IMG/VR virus record: IMGVR_UViG_3300025122_000035
Coordinates: 1-43,847 of that record
Length of the DNA: 43,847 nt
From: a virus
Reading direction: 5' to 3' (one strand)
Position numbers and translations under genes: made by a program. The notes below the pieces were generated by a model, which made no database searches, had not been told where the DNA came from, and was given only the letters and a program-made list of their open reading frames with translations. The first letter of the stretch is position 1, and every line of letters starts with the position of its first letter. This document shows positions 8,425-16,381 of the stretch, piece by piece.

Positions 8425-8683
8425 GCAACCGGCATCCGGCGCAAAGCTGCGCAAGGGCGACATCGCATTCGGCGAGTACATTATCGAGTGTAAGGCGACA
8501 GCGGCAGGGAGCTACAGCATTAAAGCTGAGACGATGAACAAGGCTCGAAATGATGCCATGGCACACGGCAAGGTTCCGCTGCTCGCAATCCAACTCAGCG
8601 ATGGAAGGACCTACTGGGTCGTAGAGGACGGCATCATGCTCGACCTACTGGAGGCCGAAGATGGAACTGACTCCGAAGGTTAG
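8333..8683 (+). CDS. Small PD-(D/E)XK-type nuclease (Holliday-junction-resolvase-like)
   Basis: A 116-residue basic protein. The N-terminus has the REFEKAVQRRLRRRF helix; then SGAKLRKGDIAFGEYIIECKAT gives the G..D...xECK core of restriction-like nucleases (Glu in the helix, Asp in KGD, Glu-x-Lys in ECK). Small proteins of this type in phages act as resolvases or nickases. The ATG at 8333 lies inside the 3' end of the RecA-like gene with AAGGAG upstream; longer starts to the left read as a shadow of RecA. It sits in the recombination operon, which fits junction processing. Confidence 0.68.
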   Translation: MKSKSQRLGREFEKAVQRRLRRRFPEIRTREQPASGAKLRKGDIAFGEYIIECKATAAGSYSIKAETMNKARNDAMAHGKVPLLAIQLSDGRTYWVVEDGIMLDLLEAEDGTDSEG

Positions 8684-8882
8684 CGCCACGCTCCTGATCG
8701 CGCACGACGTGTCGATCGGCGGCACACCGTTCAGTACGCTCGCCAGCTACCTGCGCAGACTGACACAGGACGAAGCCGAGACCGCGCTACTAATCATCGG
8801 CGCGTTAGCGAACGACAGGGGTCTTGCGAAAGACATAACCGGGCTGATGCGGGCAGAAAACGATGCGCGTCTGCTCCGCTAA
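8661..8882 (+). CDS. Small hypothetical helical protein
   Basis: 73 residues, predominantly hydrophobic-polar helices with no transmembrane segment obvious and no recognised family. It overlaps the nuclease gene by 23 bases and ends the first recombination operon; a 69-base gap follows. Coding is supported by its composition and the tight overlap. Function unknown. Confidence 0.6.
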   Translation: MELTPKVSATLLIAHDVSIGGTPFSTLASYLRRLTQDEAETALLIIGALANDRGLAKDITGLMRAENDARLLR

Positions 8883-8951
8883 AGGATCGGCCCAATCGTT
8901 ATCACACACGTAATATCGAACGGATCGTCGATCTACGTATAGGAGACACGA

Positions 8952-9656
8952 ATGACAATCAGGGACAGGCTCCTGAGTCTACACCCTCACGAGGATCAAA
9001 GCTGGCCTAAGTCGCTATGGAGAGCCAGCGGTCTCGGCTACTGCATGCGACAACAACTGATGGCCGCGACCGGCATGGCCTACCCGATCGACACATCACT
9101 CGCTCGCAAGTTCGCCATCAGAACCGGAGCCCACGAAGTGGTTCAGTCATGGATGGTGAAAGAGTTCGGAGACGTGATGCTCGAACACTACATCGAGGAC
9201 AAGGACCGACACGTCGGCGGGCACTCGGACGCGATACTTGTGAGCGCCGACCCGAAGGTCCTAGTGGAGATCAAAACCGCTCAGCAGTTCTACTTCAAGA
9301 ACCTGAAATCCGGCAAGTCCAAGCCTTACTGGGGCGCGCAGATTGACTTCTACGGGAAGACGGCAGCGGCCGAGTTCGGCGAAGAGATCGATGTCATCAC
9401 GCTACTCATAGAGGCCGCAAGCGGCGAGCCAGCCATTATCGACACGGAGCCCGTGCCCTACGAGCCCATTGCGGACATGCTGAACGTCTGCTGGGAGACG
9501 AGGATGCTCCCACCGGTAGACGAGGCGACATGCAGGGACTGCAACTACACGCACATCTGCAACGAACCACTCCACACCATCGACGACCTGCGCGCCGCGA
9601 TTATCAAAGACTATGGGACACCCATAGAACGAGAGGACACAGCCACCGATGAGTAA
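8952..9656 (+). CDS. Cas4-like/RecB-family exonuclease with Fe-S cysteines
   Basis: 234 residues. The PD-(D/E)XK core is GGHSDAI (Asp93) and LVEIKTA (Glu106, Lys108), followed by a Gln in the next helix (WGAQIDFY). One Cys near the start (YCMRQQ, Cys31) and a CRDCNYTHIC triad at Cys194, Cys197 and Cys203 match the four-cysteine 4Fe-4S arrangement of Cas4/AddB nucleases. The family degrades DNA from ends, making overhangs for annealing proteins, which fits the nearby Erf-like and RecA-like genes. No CRISPR genes or array are nearby, so this is a recombination exonuclease and not an adaptation protein. Ribosome site is TATAGGAGA; ATG start. Confidence 0.82.
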   Translation: MTIRDRLLSLHPHEDQSWPKSLWRASGLGYCMRQQLMAATGMAYPIDTSLARKFAIRTGAHEVVQSWMVKEFGDVMLEHYIEDKDRHVGGHSDAILVSADPKVLVEIKTAQQFYFKNLKSGKSKPYWGAQIDFYGKTAAAEFGEEIDVITLLIEAASGEPAIIDTEPVPYEPIADMLNVCWETRMLPPVDEATCRDCNYTHICNEPLHTIDDLRAAIIKDYGTPIEREDTATDE

Positions 9657-10095
9657 CGATCACCGCTCCACGCTCAGGCAGTACCTCGGCAGACTTGTAG
9701 GAGAAGGCCGCCGATGGGATCTGCCGATCGACATGTACAACGCGTTCGGTATATCGAAATCAGGGATGTGGAGGTTCCTACACCGCCAGGCGTGGGCAAA
9801 GGAGGACAAGTTCTTCGACCCAATCGCTGTGGCACTCAGGGACACCAAGAGCAAGCTCTTGTGGATGGCCGGGTACAACCCGTTCGCGGAGCACAATCTG
9901 ACTGTCGACGAACTCTTCCACCTATGGGAAGTCGTCAAGCGGATCGCGGATGCGGTAAGAGGTGGGCACTTCCACGGAGCCGACGTAGACTTCAACCCTG
10001 TCGCCCTGAGCAAGTTGGCACATTGCTCCCACATCAGGTCCGGCCGGTTAGTAGAAGGATGCGAACACTGCAAGAAAGTACCGGAGGACGATTGA
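9649..10095 (+). CDS. XRE-type helix-turn-helix candidate with C-terminal Cys pair
   Basis: 148 residues. The segment YNAFGISKSGMWRFLHR, followed by FFDPIAVALRDTKSKLLWM and AGYNP, resembles an XRE/Cro-type DNA-binding domain (LA..LG....LL..AGY.P). The C-terminus has AHCSHI...GCEHCKK, a possible metal site. It may be a transcription regulator in the recombination region. It overlaps the previous gene by 8 bases and its TGA overlaps the next ATG by one base. The family call is tentative. Confidence 0.6.
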   Translation: MSNDHRSTLRQYLGRLVGEGRRWDLPIDMYNAFGISKSGMWRFLHRQAWAKEDKFFDPIAVALRDTKSKLLWMAGYNPFAEHNLTVDELFHLWEVVKRIADAVRGGHFHGADVDFNPVALSKLAHCSHIRSGRLVEGCEHCKKVPEDD

Positions 10096-10181
10096 TGGCG
10101 AAGAAAACGCCGAAACTGGAGTACGGATTTGCGAGTCAGTGCAGCGCCTGCAACCCGGTGGTCAACGATGCCGACGAATGA
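10095..10181 (+). CDS. 28-residue mini-protein
   Basis: A short ORF, MAKKTPKLEYGFASQCSACN plus eight more residues. Its ATG overlaps the previous stop (TGATG) and GGAGG lies at 10083-10087 at good spacing, which is strong evidence for translation. It contains one CxxC pair and an acidic end. No function can be assigned. Confidence 0.45.
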   Translation: MAKKTPKLEYGFASQCSACNPVVNDADE

Positions 10182-10368
10182 CCGACACCATGAGCAAATC
10201 AGAATGTGGGCGCTGGTCACCGAGATCTTCGGACGCTCTTTGAAGGGTGACATCATCCACTCCTACATCATGGTGAACATGGGGGAGGTCAGCGTAACCG
10301 ACTTGACGGACGATCAGCTTGACGAAGTCATCAAGTGGCTCGAACTCATACCGGAGGCATCATCATGA
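10168..10368 (+). CDS. Small helical hypothetical protein
   Basis: About 66 residues. VSVTDLTDDQLDEVIKWLE at the C-terminus resembles a helical module (S..DLT.eE...vI..Le) found at the end of some phage recombination or ssDNA proteins, but the similarity is weak. Start is uncertain: the ATG at 10168 is used; the ATG at 10204 would shorten it by 12 residues. Its stop overlaps the rmlD-like gene start (ATGA). Confidence 0.5.
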   Translation: MPTNDRHHEQIRMWALVTEIFGRSLKGDIIHSYIMVNMGEVSVTDLTDDQLDEVIKWLELIPEASS

Positions 10369-11291
10369 AGCGTAAGATAGTGATAATCGTAGGACGGACA
10401 GGGCAGCTATCTCGATGCCTGGTTGAGCAATGGCGGAGCAAGCCGGAGATCAATGACGCAATGATCGTCGTGCCTGTGTCGAGCAAGTCGTTCGACATCA
10501 CGGATGAAGACAAGGTCCGCATGGGCATCGGCTCCATCAACCCAGACGTCATCATCAACACGGCCGCGATCCACGATCTCAAGCAATGCGACGACGATCC
10601 GGCCGCAGCACTTGAGGTCAACGCCGTAGGGCCGCGCCACTTAGCGGAACACGCGCCGAGCGGGGTTCCGATAATCCAGATCTCGACCGACTACGTGTTC
10701 GATGGCGTGAACGACGATCAGCCGTACACGGAGACAGACATCTGCAACCCTTTGAACACGTATGGGAAGACAAAGTTGATCGGCGAAGAGACGGTCCTGG
10801 ACAGAGATGCCGGGATGGTTGTCCGCACCGCAAGCCTGTGGAGCGAATTCGGCAGCGTCAGAAAGGGCGGGCGGAACTTCGTTACCACGATGATGAACCT
10901 GGCATCTGGATACGGATCGATCGACGTCGTGGAGAACATCTTCATGACCCCGACCAGCGCGCATGACCTCGCAATGTCGATCCTGTATATGATCGTCAAT
11001 GACATCCCGCTCCAGGGCGTCGTGAACATGGTGAACATGTCCCCGCCAATTTCCTGGTACGAGTTCGCCACGATGCTCTTCCACGAAGCCGGGATGCCAG
11101 CGACAGCGGACAGGGTAAAGCCCATCCAGTCCCCATCGCTTGAAGATCGACCGATGTTCTCAGCCCTCGACGACAGCAAGCTCAACGAGATGGGCTACGG
11201 GCTACCGAATCTCACATCCAGTCTGCGCGCGTTCTTCTCTGAGCGTGGTGCAAAACTCGCCGAAACACACAAGGGAGGCACGAGTCTATGA
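10365..11291 (+). CDS. rmlD: RmlD-like dTDP-4-dehydrorhamnose reductase
   Basis: A 308-residue extended short-chain dehydrogenase. It has the N-terminal NAD(P)-binding region GRTGQL, the INTAAIHD strand, the ISTDYVFDG signature of RmlD proteins, and catalytic YGKTK. RmlD makes dTDP-L-rhamnose by reducing the 4-keto intermediate. An RmlC-like gene follows with a 4-base overlap, supporting a deoxy-sugar pathway, but RmlA and RmlB are not in this window, so the precursor would come from the host or elsewhere on the phage. The ATG at 10365 has CCGGAGG at proper spacing; a GTG at 10335 is less likely. Confidence 0.8.
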   Translation: MKRKIVIIVGRTGQLSRCLVEQWRSKPEINDAMIVVPVSSKSFDITDEDKVRMGIGSINPDVIINTAAIHDLKQCDDDPAAALEVNAVGPRHLAEHAPSGVPIIQISTDYVFDGVNDDQPYTETDICNPLNTYGKTKLIGEETVLDRDAGMVVRTASLWSEFGSVRKGGRNFVTTMMNLASGYGSIDVVENIFMTPTSAHDLAMSILYMIVNDIPLQGVVNMVNMSPPISWYEFATMLFHEAGMPATADRVKPIQSPSLEDRPMFSALDDSKLNEMGYGLPNLTSSLRAFFSERGAKLAETHKGGTSL

Positions 11292-12034
11292 TCCACGGAG
11301 TGACAGTGCAAGATCTGAACGTGATGGAAGATGACCGGGGATACCTGTTCGAGATCCTCACACAACGACCGATCCACTCGAACCCGATAAACATACCAGA
11401 GCCGTTCGGAGCCACCAAGACCGAAGTCGATGACATTATCAGGGAGTACAAGTCCACGATGGCGCCGTCCTGCGACCCGCCTGTCATGCCCCACATCTAC
11501 ATCGCGACCGCGCGCCCCGGCGTTGCCAAGGCGTGGCACATGCACACCAAACAGACCGACCGCTTCTGCATCGTGCATGGCACCGCGAAGATCGGGATGA
11601 TCGATTTGCGCGGCCCGATTTTCACCGATACCAGAACCTGGTGCGCGATGCGGGACCACGACACATGGGTGTGGGACGAGCCGTTTCACGACAGGATGCT
11701 TGACAATGTGAGAGAGCACCACTGTAAAGCCGGAGACGCCGGAGGCGTCAACGAAAACCGAACACAGGCAGATCGGCTATGGGCCGAGATGGTCGGAGAG
11801 TTCGACTGGGGTCAGACGTTCATGGAGACTCAAACCGTCATCCTGTCTGGCGACCGCCCGAAGCTACTCACCATCCCGCCGTTCGTCGCGCACGGCCAGA
11901 TGGGCATTGGACAGGAGATGAGCAAGCTGCTCAACGCGCCAACCGAGGTCTTCGATCGGGAAGACCCCGATGAGATCCGCATCCCGTGCGACGCATTCGA
12001 GAAGCACTACACGTGGGAGATCCAAAACTCATGA
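11288..12034 (+). CDS. RmlC-like sugar epimerase/cupin with insertion
   Basis: 248 residues with features of dTDP-4-dehydrorhamnose 3,5-epimerase-type cupins: DDRGYLFEIL near the start, the core AWHMHTKQTDRFCIVHGTAK with MIDLR, and LTIPPFVAHGQMGIG followed by LLNAPTEVFD near the end. Between the two cupin halves lies an insert of roughly 70-80 residues (about residues 110-185) that includes an HH pair and acidic segments and is longer than in ordinary RmlC. It follows the RmlD-like gene directly, so a role in making a deoxy-sugar nucleotide is inferred; the exact substrate cannot be read. Confidence 0.72.
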   Translation: MIHGVTVQDLNVMEDDRGYLFEILTQRPIHSNPINIPEPFGATKTEVDDIIREYKSTMAPSCDPPVMPHIYIATARPGVAKAWHMHTKQTDRFCIVHGTAKIGMIDLRGPIFTDTRTWCAMRDHDTWVWDEPFHDRMLDNVREHHCKAGDAGGVNENRTQADRLWAEMVGEFDWGQTFMETQTVILSGDRPKLLTIPPFVAHGQMGIGQEMSKLLNAPTEVFDREDPDEIRIPCDAFEKHYTWEIQNS

Positions 12035-12513
12035 ACACCAGCACAGACCAGCCGATCAACGATGGCGCCAGAACATGGGGATGGGTTTGCCGCGTGTGGT
12101 CCGCGATCTGGACTGACGGGGACAGCTACGAGGCGATCAGGAACGAGAATGCCAGGACCAATGGCGAGAACGCCAACCTGAAGGGACAGATCTCCGAACT
12201 GGAGAGGCAACTCAGAGTGTCGTCGCAGTCGAATGCAATGTTCGCGGAGAAAGTCATCGAACTATCCAGGTTGGACGATGAACCAGAAACAGACCAGGCA
12301 CTCGTCACACCCGCAGAAGAGTCACCAGACCAACGGGACGATACCAAGCCACACTCCAGGGTTACATTAGGCAAGGGATTCGACAGGGAGGCCCTAGAGG
12401 AGTCTGCCAGATGTGCGCTCCAGTCGTTCGCCGGTAACGCAACATCGCCAACTTATGCCGCACTCGTAGAGAAACACCGAGCCAGACGACCGGGAGCCGA
12501 AGTCGGAGCATGA
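12031..12513 (+). CDS. Coiled-coil hypothetical protein
   Basis: 160 residues. A Trp-rich N-terminus (TWGWVCRVWSAIW) is followed by a helical coil from about residue 30 to 75 (ENARTNGENANLKGQISELE), then an acidic, Pro/Ser/Thr-containing tail. No enzymatic motif. ATG overlaps the RmlC-like stop. It could be a scaffold or accessory protein for the sugar operon, by context only. Confidence 0.65.
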   Translation: MNTSTDQPINDGARTWGWVCRVWSAIWTDGDSYEAIRNENARTNGENANLKGQISELERQLRVSSQSNAMFAEKVIELSRLDDEPETDQALVTPAEESPDQRDDTKPHSRVTLGKGFDREALEESARCALQSFAGNATSPTYAALVEKHRARRPGAEVGA

Positions 12514-12552
12514 CCGCTATGGCGGGGGAAGCCAGCAAACAGGAGAACACCC

Positions 12553-13005
12553 TTGAGCAAACTGAAGTCGATGGGACTGTCATTTCTGAAGAAGATGCTA
12601 GACCTACTGAAAGACGCAACCAGCGACCTGCACGAGATCCGGAAGATCAAGGTCGGTGGGAAGAAAGTCCAGATCGAGAATACCGACATCGACATCCTCG
12701 GTCCGACGCTTGAGCACCCGCATGGTCGGCTGCGCCTCGAACTGGCGTACCTGGTCGGCGAGGAGCTTGTAACGGTCGAGGCCGAGCGCAACCTCATCCT
12801 TGAGCCGGAGGAAGTCGAAGTCAGGATCAACGGTGCCGACGTAGACGAAGCCGACATCGACGTGCGCCCAAACATCGGCTACGACCTCGGGAGCCTCGTC
12901 GACGGCGGCGTGTCCGCTGGACTCGTGTTCGTCATCGAAACCGACGACGGCGACATCGTCGCGATCACCAAGGCAGTAAAGATCGGCCTGTCGTCCATTC
13001 TGTAG
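12553..13005 (+). CDS. Hypothetical beta-rich protein ending at an amber codon
   Basis: 150 residues starting at TTG (GGAG at 12542-12545). An amphipathic N-terminal helix (LSFLKKMLDLLKDATSDLHE) leads to an acidic strand-rich domain with repeated EVEV/DVDEADIDV patterns. No family recognised. The TAG at 13003-13005 is followed in the same frame by 80 more sense codons (13006-13245) that lack a normal start, so a 231-residue read-through product is possible. Confidence 0.65.
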   Translation: MSKLKSMGLSFLKKMLDLLKDATSDLHEIRKIKVGGKKVQIENTDIDILGPTLEHPHGRLRLELAYLVGEELVTVEAERNLILEPEEVEVRINGADVDEADIDVRPNIGYDLGSLVDGGVSAGLVFVIETDDGDIVAITKAVKIGLSSIL

Positions 13006-13248
13006 ACCACTAACCCAAACAGCAGGCTCCCCCGCCTGCACTCCGAGGCTCTCACGAGCGACGTAACGATCAAGCAGGTCAACTTCCTGGTCCGCAACGA
13101 CATCTGCACCAAGACAGAAGCACAGAGGCTAACCAAGCAAGCCGCGAGCAAGATCATCGGCGCGGTCATAGACGACGACCGAGAGAGACTCGAAGAAGCC
13201 ATGGACTACGCATTCCCTGGCGGCGGCGAGGAATTCCACAAAGGATAG
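13006..13248 (+). CDS. In-frame extension or start-less ORF after amber stop
   Basis: 80 sense codons follow the TAG at 13003 in the same frame and end at a second TAG. The translation (for example TSDVTIKQVNFLVRNDICTK and QAASKIIGAVIDDDRERLEE) has the balanced helical composition of real protein; the other open frame here is Arg/Gln/His-rich as in shadows. There is no ATG, GTG or TTG before 13201; CTG at 13036 or a rarer codon would be needed. Either it is made by amber read-through, or by a non-canonical start, or the upstream stop is a mutation or sequencing difference. Confidence 0.5.
   Translation, partial: TTNPNSRLPRLHSEALTSDVTIKQVNFLVRNDICTKTEAQRLTKQAASKIIGAVIDDDRERLEEAMDYAFPGGGEEFHKG
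13022..13039 (+). promoter_or_regulatory. Stem-loop just downstream of amber codon
   Basis: GCAGGC (13022-13027) and GCCTGC (13034-13039) pair perfectly around a TCCCCC loop. The hairpin begins 16 bases after the TAG at 13003-13005 and has no T-run, so it is not a typical terminator. Its place directly 3' of a stop with an open in-frame extension suggests a possible read-through stimulator. Confidence 0.4.
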
Positions 13249-13255
13249 AGGCTCG

Positions 13256-14275
13256 ATGAACATACTAGTCACTGGCGGAGCAGGCTATATCGGCAGCGTA
13301 CTCACACAGCAACTACTGCTGGCAGGGCACCAGGTGACGGTCCTGGACAAATGCCTGTACTCGACCCCGGAGTCGCTGGCAGCAATCAGCGGCGCCACCA
13401 TCCTGAGAGAAGACGTCCTGGACACAGACCTCACCGGCATCGGTGACTACGACTGGTGCTTCCACCTGGCAGCCGTATCGAACGACCCGACCGCAGAGCT
13501 ATCGAGGAACGACACGTTCCGAATCAACAACAACGGGACCGGGCGCGTCGCCCACGCCTGTGCGACCACAGGCGTCCCGATGCTGCTCGCAAGCACGGCA
13601 TCTGTCTACGGATTCCGCGAGTGGGACCTATGCGATGAGGACACGCCGCTCAACCCGGTGTCAGTCTACGCCGAGTCGAAGGTGGCAGCCGAGCAGACCG
13701 TCGCGAGGATGCACGACGCTCACGGAGGCTTCTTCCCGGTCCTGCGACAAGCCACCGTGTTCGGCTGGTCGCCCCGCATGCGCTACGACCTTGTGGTGAA
13801 CGCAGTAGTCGCCCAGGCGCTCAAGGGCGAACGCGTCGTGGTCCACGGCGGAGGGGAGTGCTGGCGTCCTCTCGTCCACGTCAGTGACGTGGTCAAGTGC
13901 TACATACACATCATGGACATGTCGGCTGGCGAGGCCAAAGGGATGCCGATCTACAACATCGTCCACAAGAACTACCGCATCCTCGAACTCATCATGTGGA
14001 TCAACCACGTGCTCGGGACCAACCACGACATCAACATGGACGTGCTGATCGACCGGGGCAACAGTCCGGACGGCCGCAGCTACGCACTGAGTGGAAAGAA
14101 GGCAGCAGGCATCGGACTACACTGCGACACAGGCATCGCCCAGTGCATCGGGGAGATCGTGGCGAACCACACGCCGGGAAATCTCGGGATCGGCCACCCG
14201 ATCCACAGGAACTACGACTGGCTGATGATGCTGAAGCAGGCCAATGAGAACAGCACGTGGGACCGCATCCCATGA
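13256..14275 (+). CDS. NAD-dependent sugar epimerase/dehydratase (extended SDR)
   Basis: 339 residues. The N-terminal TGGAGYIGS is the NAD-binding GxxGxxG motif; FHLAAVSNDP, LLASTASVYG and catalytic YAESK follow the standard order of GalE-like extended SDR enzymes. GECWRPLVHVSDVV is the conserved sugar-nucleotide-binding neighbourhood. These enzymes epimerise, dehydrate or reduce NDP-sugars; the specific reaction (GalE-, HldD- or other type) cannot be settled. It sits in the glycan block and its stop overlaps the glycosyltransferase start by 4 bases. GAGG precedes the ATG. Confidence 0.85.
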   Translation: MNILVTGGAGYIGSVLTQQLLLAGHQVTVLDKCLYSTPESLAAISGATILREDVLDTDLTGIGDYDWCFHLAAVSNDPTAELSRNDTFRINNNGTGRVAHACATTGVPMLLASTASVYGFREWDLCDEDTPLNPVSVYAESKVAAEQTVARMHDAHGGFFPVLRQATVFGWSPRMRYDLVVNAVVAQALKGERVVVHGGGECWRPLVHVSDVVKCYIHIMDMSAGEAKGMPIYNIVHKNYRILELIMWINHVLGTNHDINMDVLIDRGNSPDGRSYALSGKKAAGIGLHCDTGIAQCIGEIVANHTPGNLGIGHPIHRNYDWLMMLKQANENSTWDRIP

Positions 14276-15321
14276 AGAGAGACAAGCTCTTCTGCATCGG
14301 GAAGGGGAAAGGCAGCACATTGTCGATGCCCATCGCGTCCGAAGGCAACGTGAGTCTCGTCAACCAGTCAAGCATCGTGCAGACGATCGGCGACACGACA
14401 ATCCAGCCCGGAACATCCATCACGGTGCCGACCGACGTAGGCATGGCGATGCTCCGGAGACCGGAGTTCAAAGTGGAGAAGCCATCCATCAACTGGGAGC
14501 CGGGAGACAAGCTGCAGGTGTCGAGGTTCGCTGGGCTCGGGGATCTGATCTTCCTCGTGGCCGCCTGCCACGGGTTCCACATGTACCACCCGGACGTCCG
14601 CATCTATGTCGACGCGCACCCAGACCACCACGAATGGCTGTCGTGGGTCCCGTTCATCAACGTAGGCAAGTGCAACGACCCCAAGTTCGTCGTCGGAACA
14701 ACCAGCCCGTCCCTGGTCCACACCGACCGGGTAAACCACATTGCCGAGCAGATCGGCATCGAGCACCACGACATCCGTTTCCCAATCGACATTCCGAACA
14801 CAGACGCCTGCTGGCTGGAAGATCCGATTCTGTTCGCCCCCTACTCTGCTGGGGCAGGTGCTAGATCCCTACTGGCTAGTACAGTCACTCAGATCCTCGA
14901 ACGAGCGCCGGAGATCGACAGAAACAGATTCGTCTTCGTTCCTCACAACTCCCACCGGGGGAGCACAGGGGCGCTTCGGTACTCGACAGGTCCGCTAACG
15001 ATCGGCGAGTTGTGGGAGTTGGTAAGCGTATCCACTGGCGTCATCACCGTCGATACCGGAGTCGCCTGGATGGCGGCGGCCCTCGGCAAGCCGGTGCTCG
15101 TCTTCTACACGCACTCCAGACCACAGGAGACAGCCAACGCATGCAGTGACATCATGGCCGTCGAACCAGTTGTTCCGTGCGCTCCATGCGGACTGAGAGA
15201 CGGGGACTACCCGTGCGAGGCAGGTAACCATGGGTTCCAATGTCAGAGCTACTACGACTGGCGAGTCGTGATGCTGCGGATGGCCGAGTTCATCAAGCTG
15301 GTCCAAGGAGGCCCATCGTGA
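14272..15321 (+). CDS. Family 9 glycosyltransferase (heptosyltransferase-like)
   Basis: 349 residues. The acceptor-domain start SRFAGLGDLIFLVAACHGF and the donor-domain signature GVITVDTGVAWMAAALGKP with VLVFY are the two hallmark regions of GT9 enzymes, which move heptose from ADP-heptose to LPS core or related glycans. The N-terminal ~75 residues are an extra domain of unknown role. A CAPCGLRDGDYPCE segment near the end gives a Cys cluster. With the HldE-like kinase (18974) and nucleotidyltransferase (2123), this suggests heptose-type chemistry. The ATG at 14272 overlaps the previous stop; an upstream ATG at 14257 lies inside the SDR gene. Confidence 0.82.
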   Translation: MKRDKLFCIGKGKGSTLSMPIASEGNVSLVNQSSIVQTIGDTTIQPGTSITVPTDVGMAMLRRPEFKVEKPSINWEPGDKLQVSRFAGLGDLIFLVAACHGFHMYHPDVRIYVDAHPDHHEWLSWVPFINVGKCNDPKFVVGTTSPSLVHTDRVNHIAEQIGIEHHDIRFPIDIPNTDACWLEDPILFAPYSAGAGARSLLASTVTQILERAPEIDRNRFVFVPHNSHRGSTGALRYSTGPLTIGELWELVSVSTGVITVDTGVAWMAAALGKPVLVFYTHSRPQETANACSDIMAVEPVVPCAPCGLRDGDYPCEAGNHGFQCQSYYDWRVVMLRMAEFIKLVQGGPS

Positions 15322-16037
15322 ACCGAGACGATCACATCATTGAAGCCATCAAGCACTCGACCGACCCCAAGCAGGACTCGTCGCACAATATCACGCTCAA
15401 CGCGATCAGGAAAATCGACCGGCGCAACAAGCAATCTCAACTTCTGATATGGGTGGTCGTTGCGCTGGCGCTGCTGATGGGCAACAACAAGACGGACACG
15501 CCGGAAGCGCCGATGGTCGACAAAGAGATCAGACTACTGGAAGAACCCGATGGCGCAGAGTCTAGCTTCGTAGAGCATGCGAGATCTGCCATCGGTGACC
15601 CGAACGTCGAGCCATGGAAGAAACGACTGTTGAACGAAGGACTCGAAAATGGCTGGCCAGAGCGAGACTGCTCCGTCAGTCTGTACCATCCAAAGGAGGC
15701 CGGATGGCAAGGAGTCGGGCCATGGACTCGATGGACAGGAACCGCAACAGGGACCCTCGTCAGACCCGGCGTTGCATCTTGCGGACAGCGATACCGCAAG
15801 CGATGGCTCGGAGCATGGATATGGGTAGAAGGATTCGGAGTTCAGCATGTAGAGGATGTGTTCCCATCAGGGTCTGAATACTGGTTCGACATTGCCGTCC
15901 CAGCCCCAGTCCACAAGAGCGGGGAACCGTTCAGCTACCAAGAGTGGATAGACCCGCTGTGGATCGCGCGCATCGCCTACGACTACGGGAAGAAGCCATC
16001 AACATTTGTTGTTCTGAGACCTCCGAGAGGGTGGTAG
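15318..16037 (+). CDS. Membrane-anchored 3D/RlpA-like domain protein
   Basis: 239 residues from GTG (AGGAGG upstream). One transmembrane helix near residues 41-55 (LLIWVVVALALLMG) with a basic flank before it implies a cytoplasmic N-terminus and an exported C-terminal domain. That domain has TGTATGTL...GVASCGQRY...WLGAWIWVEGFGVQHVED...FDIAV, which resembles the 3D (double-psi barrel) fold with its G..A....LG..I.V.G.G...V.D pattern. Such domains occur in cell-wall-active proteins, so a role in lysis or envelope remodelling is possible. The fold call is from pattern only. Confidence 0.5.
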   Translation: MNRDDHIIEAIKHSTDPKQDSSHNITLNAIRKIDRRNKQSQLLIWVVVALALLMGNNKTDTPEAPMVDKEIRLLEEPDGAESSFVEHARSAIGDPNVEPWKKRLLNEGLENGWPERDCSVSLYHPKEAGWQGVGPWTRWTGTATGTLVRPGVASCGQRYRKRWLGAWIWVEGFGVQHVEDVFPSGSEYWFDIAVPAPVHKSGEPFSYQEWIDPLWIARIAYDYGKKPSTFVVLRPPRGW

Positions 16038-16045
16038 CATTGACG

Positions 16046-16070
16046 GTTCGCGAGAGGGCACTCGCTGAAC
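16046..16070 (+). promoter_or_regulatory. Hairpin ahead of small wHTH-like gene
   Basis: GTTCGCGAG (16046-16054) pairs with CTCGC-T-GAAC (16061-16070) around an AGGGCA loop, a nine-pair stem with one bulge. It lies in the short gap after the 3D-domain gene and just upstream of a GGAGG ribosome site. No T-run follows. It may attenuate or protect the mRNA at an operon boundary. Confidence 0.35.
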
Positions 16071-16084
16071 GGAGGCCATAAGAC

Positions 16085-16381
16085 ATGATACCGAAACAAC
16101 GGAAGCTGAGCGATGGACAGCAACTGGTCGTTGATGTGATGGGCACCAAACGCATGACGCTGCCGGGCATCACCACAGCGCACAAAGGCGTAACCAAGTC
16201 GGCCGTGCAGTCAGAGCCAGCAAAGGTCAGAGCCATCGTCCGGCGCCTGGTCAAACTCGGCGAGTGCATCTGCTATGGGAAGCCGCCGATCTACTACATA
16301 CCGACATCAGTTATCGAGCAGCCAAAGCAACTCCCGCTTATCGACGTGCCGGTACAAGGCAAGGAGCACGACGTAGAATGA
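16085..16381 (+). CDS. Small winged-helix-like hypothetical protein
   Basis: 98 residues. A basic N-terminal half with helix-turn-helix-like spacing (KVRAIVRRLVKLGECICYG) followed by a strand pair (KPPIYYIPTS) suggests a small winged helix, but no family signature is clear. GGAGG lies 11 bases before the ATG and the stop overlaps the next gene (ATGA). It could regulate this sub-operon. Confidence 0.5.
   Translation: MIPKQRKLSDGQQLVVDVMGTKRMTLPGITTAHKGVTKSAVQSEPAKVRAIVRRLVKLGECICYGKPPIYYIPTSVIEQPKQLPLIDVPVQGKEHDVE

Noticed and set aside
12510-12713. Overlapping frame starting ATG at 12510
   Set aside because: Glu/Arg-rich composition and no conserved motif; the TTG-started frame at 12553 has a better ribosome site and a longer protein-like product.
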